DNA from: Hysterium pulicare CBS 123377
Lineage: Eukaryota; Ascomycota; Dothideomycetes; Hysteriales; Hysteriaceae
Direction of reading: 5' to 3'
DNA: 64,000 nt
Assembly: GCA_000467715.1 (NCBI GenBank)
Contig: AJFK01000034.1
Location: 1-64,000 of the forward strand
Below, piece by piece: positions 45,889 to 58,111 of this stretch. Each line of letters starts with the position of its first letter. Position 1 is the stretch's first letter. The notes beneath the pieces are model-generated. The model saw only the letters and a program-made list of their open reading frames with translations, was not told where the DNA came from and made no database searches. The position numbers and the translations under genes are program-made.

Positions 45889-47090
45889 CGCCGGTTGTTG
45901 TTTTCGGGCGGTTTGTTGAATTCTTGCGATGCTGGGCTTAGTATATGTACCTTATTGACTGAACCTGTACTGCGGCACTTGGCTATCTGACACGGAGTTT
46001 GGGAGGTTATGGGAGTGTGATTGAGGCGATTTTGATGGACGGTATGGATGATAATACATTCATGGGTAATACTTCGTTCAGAATTTGGTGAATAGACCTG
46101 TTTCTCTGACCTTGCAGACAAACGCACACCTACTCTTCCCATTGTCTTGGCCCCAATTCCATCCTTATGTAGCTGTTGCGTAGAGAGAGACTCAAGGTCA
46201 GTTTTAGAAAGCAATTGGTATACGGTCCAAGGTTGGTGTAACGACTTCAAGACATAGAAAACGCAACTAAGCTAACCAAAAAGGCTCCGCAAGCAATTAT
46301 ACCACCAACGGCCACCAACTACACCATCCCCATTTTGTGCTGATAACTTAAGTTTGAAATTCGAAATGATTAGATACATATTGACTTGTTGTTTGTAGAG
46401 AGCCCTTAGAGGAATCGAAATAATTTCAGAAGCACGAGGTGCGATTTGGAATCTTTCAGTTAAAATATGCAATCTTGCAAATTATACAACTCTATATCAT
46501 TTCAAATATCAAGTTGCACTGCATTTAAGACGGTGCGGGCTCTGCATACAAATCTTTGACTATGCGGATACCCTCCAGGAATTCAATACGTAAACGAATG
46601 GTTCCATATTGAGGCTTCTTGCGACTTAGCTCCATCATAACACAATCCGTTGTTTCTCGAAGCATATGCTCTCTCTCCCACGCTCACTACCGGCTTTTCT
46701 CGATTGCATCGCAAATCCGAGGGTGGAAGATCGACCTGATAGCGGAGACAGATACCCCTTTTAAAGTAGAATATGCGTGGTCCTCTAGTTCAGCAAGTGT
46801 CGTGTCTACGCTGGCCCAACATGTCCTCAGCCTCATGTCTGCATTACAACAGCGAAGGCTGTCAATGCCGATCAGTGATACTTGGTATTTCGAACGACGC
46901 TATGATGATGATGTCTGGTGAGCATTGGGGGTCAATCACATTAGATGATGATTGATCATCTTGGTGCCATCTCTGTACCCAGGTAGGGTAAGGTAGGGTT
47001 TGTTCGGCAAAGATATAGTTCGATTAAGATACTATAGGCTTTGCCCAGCCACCACGCTGATAATCGACACTTTCTTGCCTACTTGTGCAC
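45889..47090. other. Intergenic, convergent ends
   Basis: The acyltransferase gene and the ribosomal protein gene end facing each other here. Frames are short and overlapping. An imperfect repeat of aggtaggg occurs near 46980-47000. Nothing else is seen. Confidence 0.55.
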
Positions 47091-47691
47091 CTAGGCAACT
47101 AGCTGTATGACTCCCCCCGCTGCCTTGACCTTCTGTTCAGCCTCGGCGCTGACATATCTGGCTTTGACAACCACTGGTATATTGATTCGACCTTTGCCGA
47201 GAAGTTTGGCATACCCGTGGGATAAGAGATCGATGACCGGAGCAGTATTCGACTCCGGCTTGGCATTGGCGGCGTACTTGTGGCGATGCTCTTCGGGGAT
47301 AAGCGATAGAAGCTGAGCCAAGTTAGATATGCGTAGACACGAGTGAAATTAAGAGCGCTACCTTATCGACGTTGAGGATAGGCTTCCACTGATGATTGCG
47401 GAGAAGGTGAAAGTGGCGCATCCCAACCTAGAGTTATTAGCGAGGGCAGAATGTAAGAAGGATAGGTCCTGTACCTTGCCAAAATATCCCGGATGATACT
47501 TATCTAGGTTGGTTCTATGGTGATGCTAACAAAGGTCAGTAAAAGGAGTTACGCATAAATTTTTAACTGCGGCGTACTTGACCTCCCGCAAGACCTCTGC
47601 CTCCCGGGTGCTTGCGATGCTTGCCAACTCGACCATGGCCAGCACTAACATGACCACGATGTTTTCTTGTTTTCGTAAGTCGGGATGGCAT
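47091..47691 (-). CDS. rpl28: 60S ribosomal protein uL15 (L28/L27a)
   Basis: Four exons (47691-47578, 47525-47475, 47427-47362, 47312-47091) with introns of 52, 47 and 49 bp encode 150 residues. The start is the ATG giving [18 protein letters not shown], the invariant opening of the family. The splices restore [33 protein letters not shown] and [16 protein letters not shown]. The C-terminal exon has [18 protein letters not shown] and ends VQ-free with GGVIQLVA. It is a core protein of the large ribosomal subunit. High intron density in a short gene is normal for fungal ribosomal protein genes. Compared with most relatives, LLSLIPEEH replaces a Trp-containing LWTLIP-like stretch; this looks like ordinary variation. 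Confidence 0.95.
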
Positions 47692-48509
47692 TTTGCGCCG
47701 CTTTGCTGAGGTAGATGGTGTGAGTTGAAATTCGAAGACTGATGTGCGCGGGCTTGGCACGCTAACCGTTTTAGGCGCAAACAGCCGAAGCTGGAAAGCA
47801 AAGAGGACGGCCTGGTTTCCATGATAGTGGGGAGATCATGGTGTTCAAGTCCAACCTTGAAGAATGAGCCATATGGTTGATGTCAGATAGCTGAGGCTAT
47901 TGCGACAGATAAACTTTAGGTGCTGCGTCGAGCCAGAGCCAGTCTATTCGTCGGTCAGGCATAATAGATGTCTGTATCTCCTTCAAAACCCAGGATTCTT
48001 TCGGGATCGAAACCGCCTGCGGTCGAGTCGTAGTCATTAGCCCTACAATCAAGTATACCATTATTGATAGCTGGTGTATCCTTCATGGGCTCAGGATCGT
48101 CAGAAGCCAAGCCATCGGCTGCATAGCTATACCGTCCCTTTGATGATCAACAACATCAGGTGTGTCATTGCCTTCCCAGTCTTCCCATTCTTCCGGTGTT
48201 TCTGAGCGAGTCTTTCGGGTCTTTCGAGTCGGGCGAGTCACGGGAGTCGTCTTACTCCTTAAGATACCATTCTGCTGGGATTGCATTATGTACCGGATTT
48301 GGAACTGCGCCAGGCGGCCTTGTAATTGTTTGGATAGGCTGACCAAGTCCTTGGCTCCCAGAATCGAGTAGCTATGTTTGATCTGCCACTCTTGAATAGT
48401 GCGCCTATCCTTCTTCAATTGGTCTTTTGAAGGCAAAGTGTGTGGCATGTATGTTCGTTGAAACTTGGCGCAAACGTGGTAGTCCCTACGTCCAATCGGT
48501 AGTAGACCC
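47692..48509. other. Intergenic with one unassigned minus-strand frame
   Basis: The right-hand neighbour side of the uL15 promoter. A 142-codon minus-strand frame at 48083-48511 is hydrophilic and protein-like (SKDQLKKDRRTIQEWQIKH, then a basic stretch and EEWEDWEGNDTPDVV). It opens with GTG rather than ATG and matches nothing I know. It abuts the left edge of the YJU2 fragment, so it may be part of whatever sequence interrupted or replaced that copy. Confidence 0.4.
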
Positions 48510-48917
48510 ACGGAGACGGAGGAGGAACGGCTGGATCGACTCGAGCGTTAAGAAGCGGATCGTGATGTGATGAAGGAGTTCGAGACTAGGGTTCTATATG
48601 AAAAGACCAATATGCCGGTTGCGGATGCTCTCAATGAGATACATAACCGTAACGCCCGTTTGGAGCGTAAGGAGACCGATATTGGGGAATCCCAGACCGT
48701 GACAAGCGTGGCGGATGAGCTGCAACGTGAAAAAGAGGATTCTGAGGACGCTGAGATAGCGCGCCAGGCGTTGGCGAAGGGAGTACATCGCGAGGAAGAA
48801 AATGGGATTTTCCAGGCGGTCGAGTGGAAAGATATTGCTGGGCCACGGAAGAGGAAGCAGAAGTCAGACCTCCTCGCCAAGCTCCTCCTGGGAGCCAAGC
48901 GCAAGAAAAGCGAGTGA
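48510..48917 (+). pseudogene. C-terminal fragment of a YJU2/CWC16 splicing factor gene
   Basis: Reading from 48510 gives TETEEERLDRLER, then a TAA at 48549-48551, then EADRDVMKEFETRVLYEKT and MPVADALNEIHNRNARLER. This continues to a Lys-rich end (KSDLLAKLLLGAKRKKSE) and a TGA at 48915-48917. The order of blocks is that of the C-terminal half of Yju2 (CCDC94), which promotes the first splicing step. The N-terminal half, with its Cys-rich metal site and the KFNARKE-type block, is absent upstream on this strand. With no N-terminal domain and an internal stop, this is a partial, dead copy; a functional YJU2 should exist elsewhere in the genome. The frame after the stop is still open, suggesting the loss is not very old. 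Confidence 0.75.
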
Positions 48918-49091
48918 TGAGGAGTCTGATGAATAGGACCAGAAGTCGTGGCCATCGCGCGAGAGCGACCCAAGGAAGGAGCGAAGTTGATTCCGGCGGG
49001 AAAAGAGGCCGAGCATGTAGGAGCAAGCTATTACCCGTCCTTGAAGATATGTACTCCAAGAGCGAGAGCCTTGCGTAGAGGCTACTCCATC

Positions 49092-50898
49092 TCATACGAC
49101 AAGCGGCTCCTCCCATATCCACCCCTCCATAGTTCTCATAAAAGCCTTACCCTCGAACCACCTTCCTGCTGCAAAGGTAACCCAAAACCCACCATTCTCA
49201 TCCATACCCGCTTTAATAACAACGCTCCTAAGCCTCGTCTTCTCAACTGGCCATCCCGTCACAGGATTGACTTCGCTCTCTTCAATCTCGACCGTGCGAT
49301 TGGCAACGACCACATGCTGCTGAGCATCCCAAAGGCCCTCACGTGGCGGATTCAACGAGAGGAGGGAGATGGCCTCACGACGAGTAGTAGGACAGCGGCA
49401 ATGGGTCGCCACGAACGAAAGCGGCGGAATGATAGATATTTCGAAGGTGAAATTTGCAGCTGGTGAAGACTTTGGAGGAGAGACCGACATCGAGCCGCTG
49501 GAGCTTGGGGGCGAAGAGTTGGGATGGCTGGTCGTTGGCGAGGAGGGAGAACAGGCAGTCAGGCCCATAGACTCGAGGACGATCCTGGCGTGGTGGTTTA
49601 TGGCTTTGAAGCTTTCAAGATGCTCGTCATATAGCATTGGACTCATGTCCAGAGCACAGGCGACGCGGACGTAGGTGGAGTAATAGGATAGCTTGAGTGA
49701 ACTCGCCGTTATCTTATCTTCGTTTGAAAGGTACTTTTCCCGTTCGAGCATTTCTAGAGCTTGAAGCCAGGCACAATGGCATTCAAGGAGGTGCGTTCGA
49801 CATTGAAGCTCTTCTGGTGCTATTGGCTTCCCATGGACCAATTTATGAGCAACTTTACGTATATAGAGGATGGTGAGGTTTCGAAGCTCGTGAAGGGAGC
49901 ACTGTGCCTCTAGAACGTTCATGAAAGGTCGTTTCTGGATCTCCAAGGAAATTGGAAATGAAATAGCGAAGACCTGCTCGACGAATGCGCCATATAACAG
50001 AGCGGCTGTGATCAACCGGGTGAACATGGGTATCAATACGTCCTGAATCATTGAAGCTGAGTCGGAAGTGCTAGATGGCGTCCCTTTAAATACCTCGCCA
50101 ACTAATCGTCTCTTCATCCACTCGGATATGATCTTGAGTCCACTATTCATATGGCAAAATGCCGCATGATAGTTTCCGCGGAGGAATTCGATGCAAATGA
50201 ATAGTACGCAAGTGACGAGTCCGATCTCTGGGGAATAGGACGGTTCGCGCATGCGGCTAACAAGACATCTAATAGCCTTGTTATAGTTATCAAGAAGGGT
50301 CTTGCGCTTATAGTCGGCCGCCTCGCAGGCGCGAGCATTTTTTAAGCTGCCAGATTCCGTCTTATGGAGATAAGCTAATGCAATTAGGGCGTGACGGACA
50401 GCAGGTTCCGACTGAGCCATTTGAAGAGATATTTGAGACCAGAACTCGTTATCGAATTTACTGGAGAGTTTTGGACTAGCGCAATGATGGTAAAATTCCA
50501 GATAATGGATGTTGTCGCTGAAACCGGAAAGCATTGGAACGCCATTCCGGACACTAGAGTCTTGACTGAAACTGAACACTTGGACTTGGGCATCGTATTC
50601 ATTTCGAGCTCTGAGGTAGCCGTCGCATTTACGGCCTGTACTGATGCATCTAACTGGGTTAAACAACCGATATTTAATGGATACATAGGTTATGTATACC
50701 TCAGGCACATAGGTTTCTTCTCATCACATTTGACGCGCCGAATCCTATCAATTACAAAGTTAGCCGCATACTGAGCTTGGTGATGCTAGACTGCTTCGAG
50801 GTGGTTGCGTCTCCTTGAACCTACTTGCATGTTAAACACCCCGTCCTCACTTTAGGACCGTATCTGCGAGTTTTCTTGGGTAACTCATTCAAAGACAT
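49092..50898 (-). CDS. Zn2Cys6 transcription factor, candidate rhamnose-pathway regulator
   Basis: Three exons (50898-50825, 50744-50700, 50649-49092) with introns of 80 and 50 bp encode 558 residues. The zinc cluster is split over all three exons and reassembles perfectly: GCLTCKIRRVKCDEKKPMC then LRCISTGRKCDGY, spacing CX2CX6CX6CX2CX6C. A conserved GY(L) and a short linker follow. The middle region (FYHHCASPKLSSKFDNEFW, then AVRHALIALAYLH and GNYHAAFCHMNSGLKII) is the regulatory domain usual for this type. The C-terminal part includes a Ser/Pro-rich low-complexity loop. The protein should act in the nucleus as a DNA-binding regulator. It is divergent from the L-rhamnose dehydrogenase gene across 577 bp, so control of that gene is likely but inferred. 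Confidence 0.9.
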
Positions 50899-51475
50899 GC
50901 TGTGAAAGAGCGATGTGAGGGCCGAGCTGTGAGATCTCCAGTCCGCTTGAAAGCATGCTGTTGCATCAAAACCATAGCCCCTGAATGCCACCGAGGTTAT
51001 CGCTTCGATTCAAAATCTGCTGACTAAGGTTAGTTCTCACACGTGACTATCCGAAAATAGATCTGACCTCGGGACATTCCTTCGCAAGGCTATTCCGCGA
51101 ACCTCATCTCTCCAACACTCCTACTCTTACCCAAATCAAACCTGAAGTTTAATCGTACTTCAATTGAAGATTTCAACAAGCTTATTTTCGCAACAACCAT
51201 AAAGTTGCGACTGTATTAGAGTGGCTTCGGTCACTGTTAGCCCGAGTGCAGAAGCTTCACCTGCCGAGCACGACTCTCGCCAAGCTACGTGCATATAGCT
51301 ATATAAACACAGTATGGGCTGTTCAACAAGCTTCCAAGCCTCAGCATGGAGTTTTTGTTATAGTTCTGTTCAATCTGTACGATTTAGACCCTTAACATAC
51401 TACTTGCAATCGTGACGAAAGCCCCACCACCGCACATTTTTGTTTTACGATTCTCCAGACAAATACAAACATAAC
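50899..51475. promoter_or_regulatory. Divergent promoter of the regulator and rhamnose dehydrogenase
   Basis: 577 bp between the ATG of the Zn2Cys6 gene (minus) and that of the LRA1 gene (plus). The sequence ATATAGCTATATAAAC around 51292-51307 includes a TATATAAA element oriented toward the dehydrogenase gene, about 170 bp before its ATG. I could not define CGG-type operator pairs by eye. Confidence 0.5.
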
Positions 51476-52429
51476 ATGTCGTCGAAGCTCCTCCAAGGCA
51501 GAATATGCGCCATAACAGGCGGCGTAACCGGCATTGGGCGAGCCATTGCCATTGAATACATCTTCCAAGGAGCATGCGTTGCTGTGAACCATTTCGGAGA
51601 CGAGAAGTCGCATCAGCAATTCCTATCCATGTTCGACGAAGCGCAGCAGAAATTGCAAGGAAACGAAAAGGTGGAGAATAGGTTAATCGAAATGCCCGGA
51701 GACATAAGCAAGCAAGAGACAGGACAGAAATTAATCAAGGCTGCAGTCGACAAATGGGGAAGGTTAGATGTCTTCATCAGTAATGCGGGGATATGCGAAT
51801 TCGCCGAGCTTCTGGAGTAAGTCGAGTCCTCCCTGGTGCTCTGCTCATATTTACAAGACGTGACTGACAATTGGCATTGAAATGATGTAGTATAACGAAA
51901 GACCTCTGGACCCAAACCCTCGAAACAAACCTCCACGGCGCCTTCTACGCAACCCAAGCAGCTGCACGTCAAATGTCGAGTCAGCAGCCGCCCGGCGGTA
52001 GCATCATGGGCGTTTCTTCTATTTCCGCCCTGGTCGGCGGTGCGCAGCAAGGACACTATACCCCCACAAAAGCAGGTGTGCTCTCTTTGATGCAATCGTG
52101 CGCTTGTGCTTTGGGAAAGTATGGTATTAGGTGTAATGCTTTGTTGCCGGGAACTATAAAGACGCAGCTGAATGAGAAGGATTTGGAGGATGAACAGAAG
52201 AGGACGTATATGGAGGGACGAATACCACTGGGAAGGACGGGGGTGCCTGGAGATCTAGCGGGACCGGCCGTGTTCTTAGGAAGTGAGATGAGCAGCTATG
52301 TGGTAGGTTGATTTACCTTTTCATTATTGTCTATTCCCTCACGGCTACCGGGGTTCGCTAATGGTTTCTTTCATCCAGACTGGAGCTCAATTACTCGTTG
52401 ATGGAGGTTTATTCGTCAATCTACAATAG
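51476..52429 (+). CDS. LRA1: L-rhamnose 1-dehydrogenase (SDR family)
   Basis: Three exons (51476-51816, 51891-52302, 52379-52429) with introns of 74 and 76 bp encode 267 residues. It is a classical short-chain dehydrogenase with cofactor loop TGGVTGIG, the NAG motif in FISNAGICEF, and catalytic Ser, Tyr and Lys in SSISALVGG and HYTPTKAG. Several long blocks match my memory of the yeast L-rhamnose 1-dehydrogenase almost word for word: ACALGKYGIRCNALLPGT, YMEGRIPLGR, and the C-terminus GAQLLVDGGLFVNLQ. That enzyme oxidises L-rhamnose to L-rhamnono-lactone as the first step of the non-phosphorylating fungal pathway in the cytosol. The next gene, convergent and 71 bp away, is a lactonase-type protein, which supports the assignment. 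Confidence 0.9.
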
Positions 52430-52500
52430 CCATCACGCATGGAAACAGTTTATATTTAAATATCTTTTCACACGTCATCTGGGTATATGTCATTCACTTC

Positions 52501-53751
52501 TCAACTCTTAATCCCATATGCCTCAACCCCGGTCCCCCACCAAACTTTCTCCTTGCCTTCCTCCCCAATCCCCTGTCTGCTCAGATACACATCCACGACA
52601 TCTCTCCAAGCACCCCAGCTCTCTTCGCCATTTGGCCCGTTGACATTACATACGGGCCAGTCGCTTCCAAACATGATTCTCCGTGGACCGAACACTTGAA
52701 ATGCGTGGCTGGCATAGTAATCCAAGTGATCAAGGACTTCCGCTACGGCTTGTGGTACTCTAGACCCAAATTCAGAAAAGGCTCCGGAGAACTTCATGTA
52801 GACGGAGGGGTTAGCAGCAAGCCGGGAGATGGCGCCGGACCACCTTGTTGCTGAACGGGAAAGGCTCGCGGTCGAGAGGTCGGGTTTGCAGAGGTGATCT
52901 AGAACTCGTCAGTATCGTATCTCTCCTTGAAACATTGGAGGCAAATCGACTGCACACGGATCACATAACATACTCAACACAAACTTCGTACTCCCTCCCC
53001 CCGGCCGTCCACTTTCTATCCTCCTAACCCTCTCCACCATCTCAGCAATAACTTCAGTCTGCCAAACACCACCACTTCTCGTATCAACACCAACATCAAA
53101 ACTCCATCCCACACCCCCTCTCCCTTTACTCAAACTCACCAGATTCTCGATCCACGCCTCACTTTCCACCAACCGCCTCAACTCCGCCTCATCCCCAATC
53201 GCCTGCAATAAATACCGAAACCCCACAACCCGCCTCCAAGTCTCCCTCCCCGCAACCTCTTCCGCCAATCTCAAATAAAGCTGGAAAAGCCACGGGGGAA
53301 GGTGTACGGGCGCCCAAGCCACGATTCCCGCCATCTGATCGCCATCGCCTGCAACGAATCCATCACTCTCTCCGCTCTCCGGCCTCCCTTCTACCATCCG
53401 CCTCAGGAATCGTAGCTCGTTCAATGGCTCCGTCGCCCATTCCGCTAACTCTCTTTGGGCTTCTGATGAGTCTTCTTCCTGGATCTCGTCCCCTGCTGAC
53501 GACGATGCTGATGATGTCGATATGGATGGCGAGGGTGATGGGAGGTATCGATCTGTTTCCACGTATACGAAAGCGGTTGGCTGGGTTTGTGGCAAGGAAG
53601 TTTGCGTCGCGTGGCGGTAGTCTGCTATCCCTTGGCGTTTCGCAAGCGGATGTGAGGGTGAGTTCATCCAGCCGTGGTGGCGGGACGTAGTGGCGGTTGA
53701 GGGCCAGAGGTGGATGTGGGTGTCGAGGAGTTTTTGTTTGTTCTGAGGCAT
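52501..53751 (-). CDS. LRA2: L-rhamnono-lactonase-type amidohydrolase
   Basis: Two exons (53751-52974 and 52898-52501) with a 75-bp intron encode 391 residues. The splice restores TKFVLNHLCKPDLSTAS. The N-terminal metal motif DTHIHLWP, the central VLNHLCKP histidine and the late FGSDWPVCN aspartate are the metal and catalytic signatures of the amidohydrolase-2 family (COG3618 type). This family includes sugar lactonases for rhamnonate and fuconate. Extra low-complexity Ser-rich sequence sits near residues 75-90. It would open the lactone made by LRA1 to L-rhamnonate. The assignment rests on the family plus convergent pairing with LRA1; another sugar lactone is possible. The later pathway enzymes (dehydratase, aldolase) are not in the window. 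Confidence 0.82.
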
Positions 53752-56700
53752 GATTGGTCTAGAAATTTCAAGTAAAATTCGATTCTGATCCGGATGGAGA
53801 AAGAAAAGTAGGCAATAGTCTCGTTATGCGCGGATATGAGAATTTAAAATAGAGATTTATGATGATGAAATTGAGGAGGTTGGGGGGTGTTATCGCAATT
53901 TGGAGAGCGGTCTGTGTTATGTATAATGTGCCACATTATATGGTGAATGCGGAGTTGTTTTGTTGGTTAACGACGAAGCTCAATCTATATCTCACTCTAT
54001 TTTAAGACCTATAGATGAAGGAATAAGACCAGGTGATGTGACGAACCATGCTGTCATCTGTTATCTGAGTACACACGTATCATGGTCTCTGACTCGTTGT
54101 ACGCGGGGTAGCTTGCCGTTGCTTGCGCAAGCCCATGCAAGGGAGAGCTCATGGAGGAGGGGCAGAGTCGTCGGTATAACTCATGCCGAAAAGATGAAGG
54201 CGTGTTTGGAGTCATGTGACGGTCATGTGATTGCGGCTCTGTCCTTGCCCAATCCAGCCATACATGATAGAGCTCTGGTCTTGTAAATAACAGAGCGACA
54301 GCCGAAAAGAAGAAAACATAAAAGTAGTTTGGTTTTTTATATTGATTCTAAGAAATCAAGTGATGAAATTCGGAATTTTGGCTGAAATCTGAAGCTTCGA
54401 ACCAGAAAGGGAAGAAAAGTTATGAAAAGTTATCGGTATTGAACCCGTTTAGCTGAATGCCTCGGTGATACGAATACCTGACCTCGGTCTTGGACAAAAA
54501 TACGAAATTCGTCGGTCATTCAATCCTTCCAGGATGGACCAGGGTTAGTTCTTGTTTGTATATCACCGAGAACCGCCGACCTCATTCAACAAGAGCTTGA
54601 AAGAGGAGCATGTCCGAGCTAGTGAATCGAAGAAAGAAATGAGGAAATTTCGTTTTGTTTTGGGTTTGTATGTATGCGTATTTGGTCCTGAATTTGGTGA
54701 AGAGTTGCTAGCTTCAAGTGGCAGGTCGATACGCGCGGCTAAATCCTGTGAATGTTGTATACAGGGGGTATACTCAGATGGTTAGTGTGTCGTTGTAGCT
54801 ATCTAGCTATTAGATAAGAGGGATGGTGTGAACCTTGGGGTCGGATCTTTTCGGGAAAGCAGCAGGGTGTGGCACATTGGCGAAAGTATAGTTGTAGAGA
54901 CCAGTTTTATGTGAAAAGTTTGAAAAAAGAGTAACTTGGAATATACTAAACAAATGTGATTTTGGTTAAAAAGATAACCCGGAACGGCATTGCCGATATT
55001 CGAGTTTTGAGCGCTGACGAACCGCCTACTCGGCAGCACCAGCTTCATTATGAGACCACAAAGTTCCGTTATGTCCCCCAGTTTTGTAGCACAGCGCTGT
55101 AAGTCTACACATTGGAACATCTGGCGGCCTGTGTTTCTGTGTGTCTGTAATATCGAGGCTTGGGACCACCAGCTGATTGGTATGGGAAAGCTCAACCGAG
55201 CCAAGATGGGCGTGTTCCGTTTGTAGTACTAGCATGCGGCTGAGAAGCCATGAACTCTGGGGTTCTTGGAGAAACTGGGGACAAACGTGGCATTTCGGAT
55301 CCCGACGGGGTGAACAGAGGTATCAGGTATGCTACCGAACTGACATGTGATTGAAAAGTCGTGAGCGGACACACCCGAGGTTGAGCATTTGGAATTGGTG
55401 GACGGTGCCTTGAATTAGTTCGCAGTAGATCTCCTGCAAACTTGTTTAGCAGTCGTTCCTCGAGCTTTAGTAGGTTCACCAAAAGTGCTTGGAGATCTGG
55501 CCTGGCCCCTAGGCTTGCACCGTCAAGATCGGTGAATCTTGGCATACGATGCGCATAATAAGGTACAAAGCTACGCGTAAAAACGGAAGTGCGATGTCTA
55601 AGGTGAAGGTAACGGCCCGGAAGAATGGAAATAATGGAAGGTAGGAGAACAGGACTCAGTAAAGGAAGTAGTGAACCGAGAGCAAAGGGCGGGGCAGGAG
55701 ATGTTATGCCATGTACCCATGTACCTAGGTAACTTTCGTGGTTGGCGACAAGTTATTAAAATATTGAAATGCTGATCAAGCGGAAACAAGCTTTGAGAAG
55801 CTAGAAAACACATGTTAGTGCGAGATTTACCAGTACGAAAATTACAGATGCACCTCGACTGTTTCGTCTCGAAGTGGGTGGAGCCATTCCGTAGCTACAT
55901 ATTGCATGAAATGGCACTGGAGAGATACACACCGCGTGTTTCGACTTACGCAAAGCATTGATGAATTGTAACGTCCTTCATTATTCGGACAACTCAGATT
56001 TTAGTTTGGCTGTCTGTACGGAGTAAATCAAAGTGGAGAAATTGTCCTGGAGACCCTTGAAGTCATGTTATGCGCGCCCGAAGTCGTTCTCTGATATTAT
56101 GGGCCGTGGGCTTGTCAATACGCCCCGAGAGAAAGGCGAATGGCAGCTCCGGAAGAATTTTTCGCGCGTCCCAACAATCTGGCGTCCATTCACTGGGCGT
56201 GAATATGTGGGAACATGTTGGCTTTGCAAGAACACGGCCGGTCTGCAGGTTCCCCATGCTGCAAGTAGTCGTCGGAGGCGATGGAGTGACATGTCGGAGT
56301 TACATACATATGTACTCTGTATGTATGTACGTACTGGTATCGAACCAGCGCCTCTCCGTGCATTTTCGGCGCGAGTGTTGCAGACCCAGCCAGCGCCGCT
56401 TATGTCCACCGTGTAAGCATCGCTTGCATCTCTGGAGACTGGTCCCTTACTGATGACGCTGGTTAAAGACTGTTGCGGTTGATTGACGATCGAAGTCGTT
56501 CAGATTCGCATCGGTGAATGGGACCCTGTAAGCGGCACGCGATGTATTCTATTGATGATAACCCGATGATGCCGAATGACATTGATGAAATGTCGGCAGT
56601 CCAAGCAGCCCATGGTTTTCATACGCCCTTACCAGGTATTAAGGTGGGCATATGGAAAAAGCCCAAAGCTCGAGGATTGGTGGGCAAGAGCCTCTAAGGT

Positions 56701-58111
56701 CAAATGTTGCTGAACAGTGATGAAGCTCTTCTCTCGCTCCACGCTCCACGCTCGGCCATGGTCCGGTAGAGGTGGACACCACGATCAAGCCCGCGAGCGG
56801 GACGAGCAGCGGGAGATGACGGGCATAAAGGTGGATAAAAATTGCCTGCTATTCATTCGCACAAGCCCTATGGTGCACATTCCTTCGGCCTTGCAGTGCA
56901 GACTCAGAGAAGCTTTTGGTGCACAGTTTCCCACAGTTGAACAAAATGACGATTTGGGGGCTCTTCACAAGCAACTACGCTCGAAACAGGTGCTTCCTGC
57001 TGGCTGAACACTGCTGCTTGCTCCAAGTTATGCGTGCATTGGATTATCCCAACATCGTAAGCCGTCGTGATCCTTCTGCGTCGTGGCGGACATGGCGGGA
57101 ATCGTCAAAGCATTAGCTCTCTTGAACCCCTCAGCGCCATCGGCGCCGCTGGACAAATATGGACCTCCTAACCCCAACAACCACAGCTCGGATGGTTTGC
57201 TGGCGTTCTTACTCCCCTCCAACCTCCGATTCGGCTGTCGACCGAGAGTGGAGAAGGCCATGAACGGCGACCGGTGTTGTTGCTTGCCAGGCCCTCCCGT
57301 GAAGATGCGGGACCGCTATATCGACCTGCCAGAGTCGAGCCATGTCCGCCGGGTTGCTCGGCGGCGACATCCCATCTCGTGTGCTTGGCGTCTGTTTGCA
57401 GGCGTCGTGGATTGATAACCTGCCTCCATCGTCTCGAAATAGAACGTCAAAGCGAGACGGCTTCGCGCGAACTCACAATGCGCCCAGCAACTGGGAGCGG
57501 GAGATGGTTCGCGCTACTGGGATCTGTGCAGGCTGAGGTGAACACTAAGGTGAAAGGAAGTATTATGAGTCTACTAGAGAATAATAAACCGCTGTCTCTC
57601 GACGCATCATGACTTTTATGACGTTGAGACAAAGCAGTTGCCGAAGAGTACACGACTGAACTGCCGGCGCTGTGTGACTGCGAAGCTTCGAGGCATGCTG
57701 GATGCTGGACGCGGTGCGTTGTTGGACAATCTCGATGTCAGATCCACTGCAGACGATGTGGGTATGGCACAAGGCACGATGGTGCATTAGAGCGGAAGCG
57801 ACTTTTGCATAGACTACATGTGGACGACAGTTCCAATGAAACAAGAACGCTGCAAATTTTGGATAACCATGACCGGTGACCCTCTGAACGCCATGTAAAG
57901 CCTCCCCACGCTTTTGATTTAGTAAACCGAGCTATTACTCTTGCGCCGCAAACCCTCAATCGCACGCGGCTTTCCTCATTGCTCATTGTGCGAGGATGGG
58001 GTTCGCGGATGCCGATCGCTGAACATCTACATTACTGCATCTCTAAATTAGAGCATTACCAGGCCGGATCTGCTGACCGAACAGGCAATGGATACGTGCT
58101 TTCGTCCTGTC
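53752..58111. other. Gene-poor 4.4-kb stretch
   Basis: No supported gene. The left end holds the promoter of the LRA2 gene. Frames near 56030-56450 and 57080-57610 occur on several overlapping frames without domains. A string resembling a polymerase III B box (GGTTCGATACC on the minus strand, about 56335-56345) is present but I could not fold a complete tRNA around it. Short ATGTATGT-type repeats flank it. Confidence 0.5.

Noticed and set aside
56330-56410. tRNA-like segment on the minus strand with a B-box string and a possible GCA anticodon loop
   Set aside because: A T-arm and an anticodon-like arm can be drawn, but no matching acceptor stem or proper A box/D-arm was found, so it is not called as a tRNA.
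57083-57612. Overlapping plus-strand frames upstream of the glycosyltransferase 3' end
   Set aside because: Cys/Arg/Pro-rich translations in several frames of the same GC-rich DNA, typical of chance frames.
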